64,000 bases of DNA, taken from contig NZ_BQXO01000002.1 of NCBI RefSeq assembly GCF_045862785.1, positions 186,001 to 250,000 on the forward strand, given 5' to 3'. The notes beneath the pieces are model-generated. The model made no database searches. It was given only the letters and a program-made list of their open reading frames with translations, and was not told the origin of the DNA. Origin of the DNA: Furfurilactobacillus curtus (GTDB lineage: Bacteria; Bacillota; Bacilli; Lactobacillales; Lactobacillaceae). Positions 8,100-17,083 of the stretch are shown piece by piece. Each line of letters opens with the position of its first letter. The first letter of the stretch is position 1. The position numbers and the translations under genes were made by a program.

Positions 8100-8164
8100 A
8101 AAATAAAGTTATTGAAGTTGATCCGGATAATCATGGAATTGCTACAACGAAAGAGATATTTTGG

Positions 8165-9523
8165 TTAGTGGTTAGGATGCTCCTTCAAAAATGCAGCGTA
8201 ATCAGCTTCCACCTGTGGTACATAGGCTTCTGCCCATTGCGTCATCGCTAAATCAAAATCTTTGTCGTTATCAATGTACCCATCAATCATGGGAGCAGTT
8301 GGTGTTTGACAGTGATCGATAGCTAGCAAACGACCACAAGCTTCAGCGTAGAGGTGAAATTGCTGCCAATTTAGACTATGCAAATCAACGGATGTTTTCA
8401 TATCCCGAAACTGACGAACATAAAAGCTATGATGACGACTTTGAAAGTAGCCGAGAAACGGGTCGGAAGCAGACTGGAGAATTTTTTGCGACTCAATAAT
8501 CCGTTGACCTTCACTCTCTTCAAAAGTTGCGCTCAGATTCAATTGACGTTCTGCGCCTGTTTTGCGTGTGGGCAGAGCTTCCTTGATTTGTAGGACTAAA
8601 TGGCTACCATCATTACTGGTGAGGAGTACTAAATAGCACCGTGAGCCAAAGCTGCCGACGCCGACACAGTGACGGGCTACATCAGTTAGTTCATATTGTG
8701 ACAGCAATAATGCCACGTCGGATCGTACCGTGGTTCGATAGGCCGCTAAGTAATCGCTGATATGGCGAGTTACGTCATCATCGGTATGCCGAGTAATCTT
8801 GGCATTGTCGATAAAGCGTCGACCATGAGCGGTTAGTGAAGTGAACTTGTTAACGACTTGTTCGGAGTTACGTTTCTGGGCTTTGTCAATAAATGTTTGC
8901 ATGAGTGAGCGAGCTGGGCTGGTCGGTGCCGCCGATAAAACGCTCTCCACATCATTTGCTGGATAGAATCGATCTAGTGTTGATCGTTGGCAACTAAAGT
9001 GAATCCCTTTACGATAACTTTTAGCGACATGGCGAACAGCTTTGTGGATCTTTTTTGCGGAGAAACCATTTTCTTGACCAGCTAAACTGACACTGACAAG
9101 TAGTCGTTTGACATCGCGTTCCCACGAGTTCACGCCAGCTTCGTCAAAATCGTTGAGGTCGAATACTAAGCGACGTTCCGGCGAGGCAAAAAAGCCAAAA
9201 TTGCCTAAGTGGGCATCGCCAGAGATAACCACAGGAATGTGGGTACTGGCTTGATGATTTAGGTCATAAGCCATCAGTTCAGCGGTCCCCCGAAAAAAGG
9301 TAAATGATGAGACACCCATCCGCCGATAGCGTTCCGGTAATAATTCGGGGACTAGCATGTCAGCGATGCGTGACATGAGCAGGGTGGGGTCTCGTTGTTG
9401 GGGAACAAAACGGCCCAACTGAGCAAAGGAAACTTGTTGGCGTAGTTGCTGGCCTTGTTGATGTAACGCTTGTTGAGATTGTGTGACTTGAATGTTTGTG
9501 AGATTGAGTCCGGTCTTTGGCAT
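8165..9523 (-). CDS. DUF2252 family protein (kinase-like fold)
   Basis: 452-residue cytoplasmic protein of the DUF2252 family, which is related to aminoglycoside-phosphotransferase/protein-kinase-like folds. The motif GDAHLGNFG at 102-110 corresponds to the catalytic loop, and DLNDFDE at 122-128 to the metal-binding loop of that fold. No membrane segments or signal peptide. The biological substrate is not known for the family. The start has an AAGGGAG ribosome-binding site. It follows the methionine aminopeptidase gene in the same direction but is separated from it by a hairpin. Confidence 0.85.
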   Translation of the reverse strand: MPKTGLNLTNIQVTQSQQALHQQGQQLRQQVSFAQLGRFVPQQRDPTLLMSRIADMLVPELLPERYRRMGVSSFTFFRGTAELMAYDLNHQASTHIPVVISGDAHLGNFGFFASPERRLVFDLNDFDEAGVNSWERDVKRLLVSVSLAGQENGFSAKKIHKAVRHVAKSYRKGIHFSCQRSTLDRFYPANDVESVLSAAPTSPARSLMQTFIDKAQKRNSEQVVNKFTSLTAHGRRFIDNAKITRHTDDDVTRHISDYLAAYRTTVRSDVALLLSQYELTDVARHCVGVGSFGSRCYLVLLTSNDGSHLVLQIKEALPTRKTGAERQLNLSATFEESEGQRIIESQKILQSASDPFLGYFQSRHHSFYVRQFRDMKTSVDLHSLNWQQFHLYAEACGRLLAIDHCQTPTAPMIDGYIDNDKDFDLAMTQWAEAYVPQVEADYAAFLKEHPNH

Positions 9524-9552
9524 GACCCTGCACTCCCTTAATTAGTTAGTGT

Positions 9553-9590
9553 AAACGCCTTGGTTCCATAACTTGTGAACCAAGGCGTTT
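9553..9590 (-). terminator. Hairpin after methionine aminopeptidase gene
   Basis: A perfect 14-bp stem (AAACGCCTTGGTTC with its complement) and a 10-base loop, located after the stop of the minus-strand gene at 9617. The minus-strand downstream side lacks a long T-run, so efficiency is uncertain. Confidence 0.65.
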
Positions 9591-9616
9591 GTGTGCTTTG
9601 CGCAAAATAGCAAAGC

Positions 9617-10399
9617 TTATAAATATTTAGCGTCAAATTCAGGATCTTGACTGGTTAAAATCTTGGGACCATCTTTAGTGACAACGAGTGTGTGTTCATA
9701 TTGACAACTCAGGCTGCCATCTAATGTGCGAACGGTCCAACCGTCATCGGCCACCGGTGCACATCGCCAATCACCAATGTTGACCATGGGTTCGATGGTA
9801 ATCGTCATTCCTTCACGTAATCGCAAACCTTTACCAGGTTCACCGTAAGCGGGTACCATCGGATCTTCGTGCATCGTTGGCTGAATACCATGGCCTACGT
9901 ACTCACGCACATCTCCGTAGCCCATTTCATCTTCGACATAATGTTGAATCGCCCAACCAATATCGCCAATTCGATTGCCAATTACAGCCTGATCAATGCC
10001 GAGATAGAGCCCTTTTTTAGTGACGTCCATCAGTTTTTTGACTTCATCACTGACATCGCCAACGGCAAATGCCCAGCAAGAATCAGACATGTAGCCATCG
10101 ACACTGATCACTGTATCCACTTTAACTAAATCGCCGTTTTTTAGGAGTAAGGCTTTTCTTGGGAAGGCATGACAAACTTCTTCGTTCACACTGACACAAG
10201 TCGCGTAGTCGTAGCCCTCGAATCCTTTCTCTTCTGCTTTTGCATGGTGATCGTCTAAATAGCGGAGCGCATAGCGTTCAATTTCCCAACTAGAAATGCC
10301 TGGTTTGATGATGTCGCGCAAACCGATATGCATGCCGGCTAAAATAGCGCCAGCCTTGCGCATCCCTTCAATTTCACGGGGTGATTTTAAAGTAATCAT
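9617..10399 (-). CDS. map: Methionine aminopeptidase, type I
   Basis: Removes the initiator methionine from new proteins; two-metal pita-bread hydrolase of 260 residues. The family metal ligands can be followed: Asp in VKVDTVISVDGY, Asp in the following SDSCWAF segment, His in EYVGHGIQ, Glu in ITIEPM and Glu in QYEHT. The substrate-pocket stretch FPRKALLLKNGD is also typical. Length matches type I enzymes without an N-terminal extension. It is monocistronic here rather than in a ribosomal-protein operon, so a second copy elsewhere is possible. Confidence 0.93.
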   Translation of the reverse strand: MITLKSPREIEGMRKAGAILAGMHIGLRDIIKPGISSWEIERYALRYLDDHHAKAEEKGFEGYDYATCVSVNEEVCHAFPRKALLLKNGDLVKVDTVISVDGYMSDSCWAFAVGDVSDEVKKLMDVTKKGLYLGIDQAVIGNRIGDIGWAIQHYVEDEMGYGDVREYVGHGIQPTMHEDPMVPAYGEPGKGLRLREGMTITIEPMVNIGDWRCAPVADDGWTVRTLDGSLSCQYEHTLVVTKDGPKILTSQDPEFDAKYL

Positions 10400-10702
10400 G
10401 ACTAATTTTCTTCTCTTTTCTACAAGACTTAGTTACTCACTCGTCTAGTATACCCATTTATGGTAAAAAATGCAGGGTCGAGAAAGCCAGCGTACGTGTG
10501 AGAATGCTTTGAGCCTAAGTAGCCGTGCGAACAATCGCATTTTCGACAGGAAACCAAGCGTGAAGGCGATCATGTTCTTCGTGCAAGCATAGCCTGATAC
10601 TTCCTTGAGTAAAGTTGTTACCCTTAGTGACTTATCTGGTGGTAGGCTAATTCTAGATTAGAATCCCAATGATGAAATGATAAGAAAGCATGGGTGAGAT
10701 AA
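10400..10702. other. Intergenic stretch, nothing assigned
   Basis: Space between the divergent map and esterase genes. It must hold both promoters, but no -35/-10 pair stands out, no open frame has a ribosome-binding site, and no long inverted repeat was seen. Confidence 0.5.
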
Positions 10703-11494
10703 ATGGCAAAAATTTCGCAAACGTTAGATGTCGTCTATGATGCGACTTTAGATTTGAAATTAGATGTTTATTATCCAGAAAATCAATCATTACTTGGTGG
10801 CATTATTGATGTTCATGGTGGCGGCTGGTTTCGTGGTGACAAGGCTAAAGATGCCGATTGGGCCACCCGATTAGCGAATGAAGGCTTTCTAGTGGTGGTG
10901 CCCAATTATCGGATTACGCCAGCTGGATATTATCCAGATCCGTTGACGGATATGGACCACGTATACGATTGGCTGAAACACAGCGATTACGACTTTGATA
11001 AAAGCAAAATTGCCGCTGTTGGTTCCTCAGCAGGTGGGAATATGACGGTTGAAATGGGGATTAAATTTGGCATTCCGATTGTCTCACTTTCTGGAATTAT
11101 CGACATTGAAGATTGGTTACAGCATCATGAAGCAGTCGTTGCTAAACCGGACACGACGCAAGACTTTAATGCAGCTAGTGCTCAAATCGATCAAACCGGT
11201 GCGAATGATTCCTTCTATAAATGGTTCGTGACAAATTACTTTAATGGTCGAACTGATCAGTACAAGGATGCAACGCCATATTTACATGTGACGGATCAAA
11301 CTGGACCAATGTATTTAGCTAATTCGCTCAATGAATTTGTGCCAACGTCTGGCGTAATTAGCTTGGCAGAAACGTTGAACGTGCATCAAATTCCGTCCAC
11401 TAGTCGTTTCTTGACTGGTTCACGTCACGCTAAAGGTTACTTAGATGATGTGTATGACGAAACGGTGGCCTTTTTAAAACGAAATTTAGCCTAA
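10703..11494 (+). CDS. Alpha/beta hydrolase, HSL-type esterase
   Basis: 263-residue cytoplasmic carboxylesterase-like hydrolase. The oxyanion-hole motif HGGGW is at 38-42 and the nucleophile elbow GSSAG places the catalytic serine at 109. A C-terminal histidine is present in GSRHAKGY. Where the related protein at 31887 has SLDEIVPT for the catalytic acid, this one has SLNEFVPT, so the acid may be the neighbouring glutamate. Monocistronic, with an AGGT-type ribosome-binding site and a terminator after it. Natural substrate unknown; short-chain esters are usual for the family. Confidence 0.82.
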   Translation: MAKISQTLDVVYDATLDLKLDVYYPENQSLLGGIIDVHGGGWFRGDKAKDADWATRLANEGFLVVVPNYRITPAGYYPDPLTDMDHVYDWLKHSDYDFDKSKIAAVGSSAGGNMTVEMGIKFGIPIVSLSGIIDIEDWLQHHEAVVAKPDTTQDFNAASAQIDQTGANDSFYKWFVTNYFNGRTDQYKDATPYLHVTDQTGPMYLANSLNEFVPTSGVISLAETLNVHQIPSTSRFLTGSRHAKGYLDDVYDETVAFLKRNLA

Positions 11495-11517
11495 AATTGG
11501 GCGGTATGTTACTTAAA

Positions 11518-11556
11518 ACAACCATGATTGCCAAAGGGTGATCGTGGTTTTTTGTT
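11518..11556 (+). terminator. Terminator after esterase
   Basis: ACAACCATGAT pairs with ATCGTGGTTTTTTGT (one G-U pair), followed by Ts. Confidence 0.7.
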
Positions 11557-11612
11557 GTCTTGATTGTTTGAAAAAATATTCACATAGATTATTTTAATGG
11601 TGACTACCTCGT

Positions 11613-11632
11613 TTGACTATAATTCGAGTCAA
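11613..11632. promoter_or_regulatory. Inverted repeat overlapping a -10 box before the dehydrogenase gene
   Basis: TTGACT and AGTCAA arms are separated by 8 bases, and TATAAT (11618-11623) lies inside. The TTGACTAT string recurs ahead of fumC (12796) and citC (18148), though part of that may reflect ordinary promoter elements. Confidence 0.4.
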
Positions 11633-11770
11633 CGGTTACGGTTACACCATCAGAATTGTGATGTTATCGCTACCAATGTTTCCGATGAGGTTCATTGCAC
11701 ATCCGTGAATTCTACGATTTATTTTTGTGCATAAATTCATTTATAGACAGCTACGGAAAGGAAGTTTACT

Positions 11771-12721
11771 TTGGCAAATCAAACCATACATCAAAAAGTT
11801 GTTTTGATCGGCGACGGGGCAGTGGGTTCTTCATATGCCTTTGCAATGTTGCAGCAGCAAATTGCTGACGAGTTGGTCATAGTTGATATTCAAACTGATC
11901 ATGTTAGCGGGGACGCCTTAGATTTAGAGGATGTTCAGCCCCTAACAGGGCCATTAAATGTGCATCCAGGAACCTATCAAGATGCAACTGATGCTGACTT
12001 GGTGGTTATCACAGCTGGTGTGCCCCGCAAACCTGGCGAAACACGCCTCGATTTAGTTAATAAGAATTTAAATATTTTGAAAACAATTGTAAAGCCCATT
12101 GTCGAGAGTGGCTTTGCTGGCATTTTCATCGTCGCAGCTAATCCAGTTGATATTTTGACGATGGCGACCCAGAAATTATCAGGTTTTCCACGGGAGCGGG
12201 TGATTGGTACTGGAACCTCATTAGATTCCAGTCGATGGCAAGTAGCATTGGCTAACCGTTTATCAGTTGATTTGCGCACTGTGGACGCCTATATCTTAGG
12301 TGAACATGGTGATGGCCAATTTGCCGCCTATCAAGCAGCGGCAATTGCTGGACAGCCTTTGCTCGCAGTGGCCGCCAAACAAGGTGTTAGCCAACTGCAA
12401 TTAACAGATTTAGAGACTACAACCCGCAAAAAAGGTGGATCAATCATTGGACTAAAAGGGGCCACCTTTTACGGCGTAGCGACAAGTCTGATGCGTTTGA
12501 GTCGTGCAGTGCTACATAACGAGAATATCGTGTTACCGATTGGTGCACCAGTTGATGGACAATACGGCCTGCATGACTTATACATTGGCACGCCAGCAGT
12601 GATTAACGCGCAAGGGATTGCGCAGATCTTAGAAGTGCCGTTATCTGCGGATGAGCAAGCAAAAATGGTCGCGTCAGCCAAGTCTCTACAGGCCATTGCG
12701 GCTGATGCCTTAGGGGATTAA
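11771..12721 (+). CDS. L-lactate/malate dehydrogenase family, probable malate specificity
   Basis: 316-residue NAD-dependent 2-hydroxyacid dehydrogenase of the LDH/MDH superfamily. The dinucleotide loop GDGAVGS is at 14-20 with Asp39 for NAD. The catalytic set is Arg92, Asp152, Arg155 and His179 in GEHGD. The residue that decides substrate, Gln in lactate dehydrogenases (motif QKPGETR), is Arg86 here (PRKPGETR), as in malate dehydrogenases; the Gln-to-Arg change is known to convert Bacillus LDH to malate dehydrogenase. With fumarase next door, reduction of oxaloacetate to malate is the better guess. The start is TTG with GGAAAGG at good spacing. An automatic annotation would call it ldh. Confidence 0.85.
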   Translation: MANQTIHQKVVLIGDGAVGSSYAFAMLQQQIADELVIVDIQTDHVSGDALDLEDVQPLTGPLNVHPGTYQDATDADLVVITAGVPRKPGETRLDLVNKNLNILKTIVKPIVESGFAGIFIVAANPVDILTMATQKLSGFPRERVIGTGTSLDSSRWQVALANRLSVDLRTVDAYILGEHGDGQFAAYQAAAIAGQPLLAVAAKQGVSQLQLTDLETTTRKKGGSIIGLKGATFYGVATSLMRLSRAVLHNENIVLPIGAPVDGQYGLHDLYIGTPAVINAQGIAQILEVPLSADEQAKMVASAKSLQAIAADALGD

Positions 12722-12795
12722 AACTTCTAGAGATAGATATTTCAGCCCGGTTGAATCAGTGGTGATATTAAGATTTTTAATCAGTCGTGTAGGGT

Positions 12796-12825
12796 TTGAC
12801 TATCGAGCTAAACGCGCGCTATCTT
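12796..12825 (+). promoter_or_regulatory. Probable fumC promoter
   Basis: TTGACT (12796-12801) and TATCTT (12820-12825) with an 18-base spacer. Downstream, TATCGT/ACGATA (12840-12864) and GAACGTTC (12865-12872) are inverted repeats that could be operators. Confidence 0.4.
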
Positions 12826-12931
12826 AGGCATAACAAAAATATCGTGATTCATTGAACAACGATAGAACGTTCAAAGCTGTTTTTTTAGCAGCTATTGTTA
12901 ATAATTACACAAGAAAGTGGAGGGACCACTA

Positions 12932-14314
12932 ATGTCAGATTTTCGTGTAGAAGAAGATACAATCGGGCCAGTTGAAATTCCTACTGACGCGCTGTGGGGA
13001 CCGCAGACGGAACGAAGCCGAAATAACTTTCCAACTGGGCAGTTTATGCCAATTGCCATTATTCGCGCGTTATTGCAAATCAAAAAAGCTGCTGCAGAAG
13101 CGAACTTAGAGTTAGAGCAGATTGATGCTGCAAAGGGCAAATTGATTGTGCGTGCGATTGAGACGCTATTGGCCCTCAATGACGAAGAACTGCGGAAGGA
13201 CTTTCCATTGCGAGTCTACCAGACAGGCTCTGGCACACAAACGAACATGAACACCAATGAAGTTGTCGCTCATCAAGCCGCAAAAATAGACCCAACAATT
13301 GAAATTTTACCTAATGATGATGTTAACAAGGGCCAAAGTTCCAATGATATTTTTCCAACAGCGATGAACATTACAGCAAGTGTTGCGATTGCCAATTTGG
13401 AGGAAGCAGCCCAACATCTGATCGATGAACTCAAGGTAAAGCAGGATCAGTATTGGCGAACGGTTAAAATTGGCCGAACTCATTTGCAAGATGCGACGCC
13501 ATTGACGTTTGGCCAAGAAATTAGTGGCTGGGTCAGTGCATTGGAACATGATCGCGATTATTTGAAGTCTTTGGATCACACGTTATTGGAATTGGCGATG
13601 GGTGGAACTGCTGTTGGCACTGGTTTAAACGCGGCACCAGGTTTTGCTGATGATATTGCTAACCGGATGAAGCACGTTTACGGGCAATCCTTCACTGCGG
13701 ATACCAACAAATTCTACGGTTTGGCGCATCATTCTAATTTAGATGTGGTTCACGGTGCTATGAAGACACTAGCGGCCGATTTAATGAAGATCGCTAACGA
13801 TGTCCGTTTCTTGGCTAGTGGTCCACGGGCGGCTTATGCAGAATTAAACATTCCAGCCAATGAACCAGGCTCTTCAATTATGCCTGGGAAAGTTAACCCC
13901 ACGCAAGCCGAGGCAATTACGATGGCAGCTGTGCGGGTGATGGGCAATGATGTGGTGGTTACGATGGCCTCCTCACAAGGGAATTTCGAAATGAACGTCT
14001 ATAAACCTGTGCTCATCGATGCCTTTCTCGAATCGGCTGAATTGTTGCGGGGCACGATGATTGGTTTTGCGGATAAGATGATTCATGGATTGACCGTTAA
14101 TGAAACACGAATGCAAGAACTCGTCGACAATTCCCTGATGACGGTAACAGCTTTATCGCCACACATCGGCTATCATGATAGTGCAAAAATTGCCCAAGAA
14201 GCTGATCAGGCGGGCACCACCTTGCGCGAGGCTGCCCTGAAATCTGGGAAGGTTTCCGCTGCGCAATTTGATGAATGGGTTGATCCGTTGAAGATGACGA
14301 ACATCGATCGATAA
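12932..14314 (+). CDS. fumC: Fumarate hydratase, class II
   Basis: Interconverts malate and fumarate; iron-independent homotetramer, 460 residues. The fumarase/aspartase signature GSSIMPGKVN is at 313-322 with the catalytic serine. The fumarate-binding stretches TGSGTQTNMNTNEV and GRTHLQDATPLT are intact and favour fumarase over aspartase. The start at ATG 12932 is chosen because GGAGGGA lies just before it; the longer frame from 12917 begins inside that site. It heads a probable operon with the 43-residue protein and the CitT-like carrier, and would run toward fumarate in the citrate pathway. Confidence 0.95.
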   Translation: MSDFRVEEDTIGPVEIPTDALWGPQTERSRNNFPTGQFMPIAIIRALLQIKKAAAEANLELEQIDAAKGKLIVRAIETLLALNDEELRKDFPLRVYQTGSGTQTNMNTNEVVAHQAAKIDPTIEILPNDDVNKGQSSNDIFPTAMNITASVAIANLEEAAQHLIDELKVKQDQYWRTVKIGRTHLQDATPLTFGQEISGWVSALEHDRDYLKSLDHTLLELAMGGTAVGTGLNAAPGFADDIANRMKHVYGQSFTADTNKFYGLAHHSNLDVVHGAMKTLAADLMKIANDVRFLASGPRAAYAELNIPANEPGSSIMPGKVNPTQAEAITMAAVRVMGNDVVVTMASSQGNFEMNVYKPVLIDAFLESAELLRGTMIGFADKMIHGLTVNETRMQELVDNSLMTVTALSPHIGYHDSAKIAQEADQAGTTLREAALKSGKVSAAQFDEWVDPLKMTNIDR

Positions 14315-14337
14315 TCAGTCCAAATGGAGGAGTTAGC

Positions 14338-14469
14338 ATGGCATTTCTATTCCTAAGTGGTCTAGGTCTGACATCTTTGCTCGTTGGGGTGATATTAGCG
14401 GCCTTACCAAGTGAGACAATGCGCTATCGTGATGTAGCAGTGTCTGACATACCGATGGACGAAAAATAA
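14338..14469 (+). CDS. 43-residue single-helix membrane protein
   Basis: Short frame between fumC and the carrier gene, with a strong ribosome-binding site (TGGAGGAG, 6 bases before ATG), 23 bases after fumC and 11 bases before the carrier start. Residues 2-23 form one hydrophobic helix (AFLFLSGLGLTSLLVGVILA), followed by a charged tail ending SDIPMDEK. Tight spacing on both sides argues for a real gene of the same operon. By analogy with KdpF or MgtS-type microproteins it may bind or stabilise the CitT-like carrier; that is inference. I know of no named homologue. Confidence 0.7.
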   Translation: MAFLFLSGLGLTSLLVGVILAALPSETMRYRDVAVSDIPMDEK

Positions 14470-14480
14470 GGGGAATAATT

Positions 14481-15899
14481 ATGGGTTTAGAAAAGGTGAA
14501 TTATAAAAAATTTCTTTGGCCGATCATCATTGGTTTGATCATCTGGTTTATCGCGCCTGTTCGCCCAGCAGGAATTTCGCTGGCGGCGTGGCATGTACTA
14601 GCTATTTTTGTTGCTACAATCGTTGGTTGTATTACACAGCCACTGCCGATCGCTGGGGTTGCTTTATTGGGCATGACTTTAACCGTTCTGTTGGGACTTG
14701 TCCCGATGGAAAAAGCCGTGACCGCCTTTGGCACGAATGTGGTCTGGTTAATCGCCATGGCGTACTTTCTTTCCCGTGGCTTCATTAAAACTGGCTTTGG
14801 TCGCCGTGTCGCGTTAAATTTTGTGCGGTTGTTTGGTCGGCGGACGCTTGGACTAGCCTATGCCTTGATTGGCGTAGATTTAGTAACTGCACCGGCAACC
14901 CCGAGTAACACGGCTCGTGCCGGGGGAATCGTCTTTCCGATCATTGATTCATTGGCGACAACTTTTGGCTCAAATCCTAAAGACGGGACTGAACGAAAAA
15001 TTGGCTCATTCTTGATGTTCTCAGAATTCCAGGGAGACATTATCACATCGGGGATGTTTATGACCGCGATGGCACCAAACTTAGTTGCTGTTGCAATGGC
15101 CAAAGCCGCCCACGTTAACATTACCTGGGTCGGCTGGTTCTTAGCAGCTTTGGTGCCAGGGATTATCAGCTTGATTGCGGTGCCATGGATCATTTATAAA
15201 TTGTATCCACCAGAGGTCAAAGAAACGCCAAATGCAAAAGAGTGGGCGGAAAAAGAACTGGCTGAAATGGGTCCGATGAGCGTGGCTGAAAAGATCATGT
15301 GTGGTGTTTTCTTGCTCGCATTGTTCCTTTGGGTTATTTCTAGTTTTATCGGTTTAGATGCAACATTGGTGGCCTTCATTGCTGTGACGCTCTTATTAAT
15401 TACCGGTGTTTTATCCGTTCAAGATGTCTTAAAAGAAACTGGGGCATGGAACACAGTGCTGTGGTTCTCAATTCTGATTTTCTTAGCGAACCAATTGACA
15501 GCTATGGGGTTAATTCCGTGGCTATCTAAGTCAATCGGAGTTGCGCTTCACGGTGTCAGTTGGTTGCTAGTGCTCGTTGTTTTATTCCTGTTTTACTTCT
15601 ACACCCATTATTTATTTGCAAGTGGGACAGCGCATGTTAGTGCGATGTATGCGGCCTTGCTGGCGGTGGCCATTTCAGCACATGTACCGGCAATGCTAGC
15701 TGCAATCATGTTAGCTTTATGTGGTCCGTTGTTTAGTTCCACAACCCACTATGCAAGTGGTCCAGCGACTGTTATTTTCGGGGCTGGCTATGTCAAACAG
15801 TCTGATTGGTGGCGTCTAAATGCCATCTTAGGTGTCTTTTACATTATCGTTTGGCTTGGCGGTGGTCTACTCTGGACCAAAGTATTAGGGATGTGGTAA
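14481..15899 (+). CDS. DASS-family citrate/dicarboxylate transporter (CitT-like)
   Basis: 472-residue membrane carrier of the divalent anion:sodium symporter family, with about 12 helices. The sequence resembles the CitT/TtdT/YflS branch: conserved TPSNTARAGGIVFPI in the first half and FASGTAHVSAMY plus SSTTHYASGPATVIFG in the second are the paired substrate loops with SNT- and SGT-like turns. Enzymes around it make CitT-type exchange (citrate or malate in, succinate out) the likely role. It is the last gene after fumC and the microprotein, with its own GGGGA ribosome-binding site and a terminator downstream. Confidence 0.88.
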   Translation: MGLEKVNYKKFLWPIIIGLIIWFIAPVRPAGISLAAWHVLAIFVATIVGCITQPLPIAGVALLGMTLTVLLGLVPMEKAVTAFGTNVVWLIAMAYFLSRGFIKTGFGRRVALNFVRLFGRRTLGLAYALIGVDLVTAPATPSNTARAGGIVFPIIDSLATTFGSNPKDGTERKIGSFLMFSEFQGDIITSGMFMTAMAPNLVAVAMAKAAHVNITWVGWFLAALVPGIISLIAVPWIIYKLYPPEVKETPNAKEWAEKELAEMGPMSVAEKIMCGVFLLALFLWVISSFIGLDATLVAFIAVTLLLITGVLSVQDVLKETGAWNTVLWFSILIFLANQLTAMGLIPWLSKSIGVALHGVSWLLVLVVLFLFYFYTHYLFASGTAHVSAMYAALLAVAISAHVPAMLAAIMLALCGPLFSSTTHYASGPATVIFGAGYVKQSDWWRLNAILGVFYIIVWLGGGLLWTKVLGMW

Positions 15900-15923
15900 A
15901 AGCTTCCATTTGATAATTCAGTT

Positions 15924-15965
15924 AAACAAACCATTTTTTGAGTCTTTGAAAATGGCTTGTTTTTT
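15924..15965 (+). terminator. Terminator after CitT-like gene
   Basis: AAACAAACCATTTT pairs with AAAATGGCTTGTTT (one mismatch) and runs into a T-tract. Confidence 0.8.
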
Positions 15966-16071
15966 AGTTAGCTTATTCGTTTGCTTGTTAACGGTGGACA
16001 GATTGTTTTACTTTTTTGTTGAAACTCCTATGATGAATTTAAAATGGTAAATCAACGAGGAGGATAACTAA

Positions 16072-17001
16072 ATGACAACAAAAGTGACGATTGGGAAGAG
16101 TTCAGTGATGACCACTAAGTTAGGTTTAGGGACGAATAAAGTTGGTGGTCATAACTTGTTTAAGGATTTAGTTGATGAGGATGGCGCTGCGGTTGTGAAA
16201 AAAGCTTTGGATCAAGGAATTCAACTACTGGACACGGCATATATGTATGGCCTTGGTCGTTCAGAAGAAATCATTGGATCAGTGTTGAAAAAATATGATC
16301 GCGATCAAATCGTGTTAGCGACCAAGGCAGCCCAGGACCCGGAAGATGATCTAAAGCCCAATAATGATCCAGACTTTTTGACTAAAGCGGTGGATGACGC
16401 GTTGAAACGACTGCAGACCGATTACTTAGACATCTTTTACATTCATTTCCCAGATGACAAGACGCCTAAAGCGGAGGCAGTGGCAGCGTTGGCTAAATTG
16501 AAACAGGCAGGTAAGATTCGTGCGATTGGCGTGTCGAACTTTAGCCTGACTCAGATTAAGGAAGCCAATCGTGATGGACAGGTTGATATTGTAGAAGATA
16601 ATTATAGTTTAGTTCATCGACAACCAGAACAGGATCTGTTTCCTTACCTCCGCGAGCAGGATATTTCGTTTGTACCTTATTTCCCATTAGCGTCTGGATT
16701 ATTGACCGGGAAATATTCTGACAAGGATGCAGATAAGTTCGGACAGTTCACATCGACAGAATTTAAAACAATAATGACAGCGGTAACTGTCGTGCGTAAT
16801 TTAGCCGAACAACATGAAGCAACAGTCGCGCAAGTCGTCTTAGCATGGTACTTAGCAAACCCAGATGTGGCGGTCGTTATTCCTGGCGCCCGTAAGCCAG
16901 CGCAGGTAGAAAGCAACGTTCAGGCGTTAAATGTGCAGCTTTCAGATGTTGAATATGCGGAGATCGATCAAGCATTTGCTGCATTTAAAACTAGAAAATG
17001 A
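16072..17001 (+). CDS. Aldo/keto reductase
   Basis: 309-residue NADPH-dependent oxidoreductase with the TIM-barrel AKR pattern: active-site Asp and Tyr in LLDTAYMYGLGRSE, Lys in VLATKAA, and the cofactor region VIPGARKPAQVESN near the C-terminus. It carries an AGGAGG ribosome-binding site and its own terminator. It sits between the fumarase/carrier operon and citCDEF, but nothing in it shows a link to citrate; it may act on small aldehydes. Confidence 0.88.
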   Translation: MTTKVTIGKSSVMTTKLGLGTNKVGGHNLFKDLVDEDGAAVVKKALDQGIQLLDTAYMYGLGRSEEIIGSVLKKYDRDQIVLATKAAQDPEDDLKPNNDPDFLTKAVDDALKRLQTDYLDIFYIHFPDDKTPKAEAVAALAKLKQAGKIRAIGVSNFSLTQIKEANRDGQVDIVEDNYSLVHRQPEQDLFPYLREQDISFVPYFPLASGLLTGKYSDKDADKFGQFTSTEFKTIMTAVTVVRNLAEQHEATVAQVVLAWYLANPDVAVVIPGARKPAQVESNVQALNVQLSDVEYAEIDQAFAAFKTRK

Positions 17002-17025
17002 TGTTGAACACTTTTGTTGAATATT

Positions 17026-17075
17026 AATAACAGGGTGGTCCAAACCATTTTTATGGTTTAGACCACCCTGTTATT
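17026..17075. terminator. Bidirectional terminator
   Basis: A 15-bp perfect outer stem (17026-17040 with 17061-17075), one mismatch, then 7 more pairs around a T loop. It separates the convergent aldo/keto reductase and SorC regulator genes. Confidence 0.9.
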
Positions 17076-17083
17076 TTTTTGAC

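Noticed and set aside
11640..11700. cre-like string ATGTTATCGCTACCAA before the dehydrogenase gene
   Set aside because: Two mismatches to the catabolite-responsive consensus, no better than chance in this much sequence.
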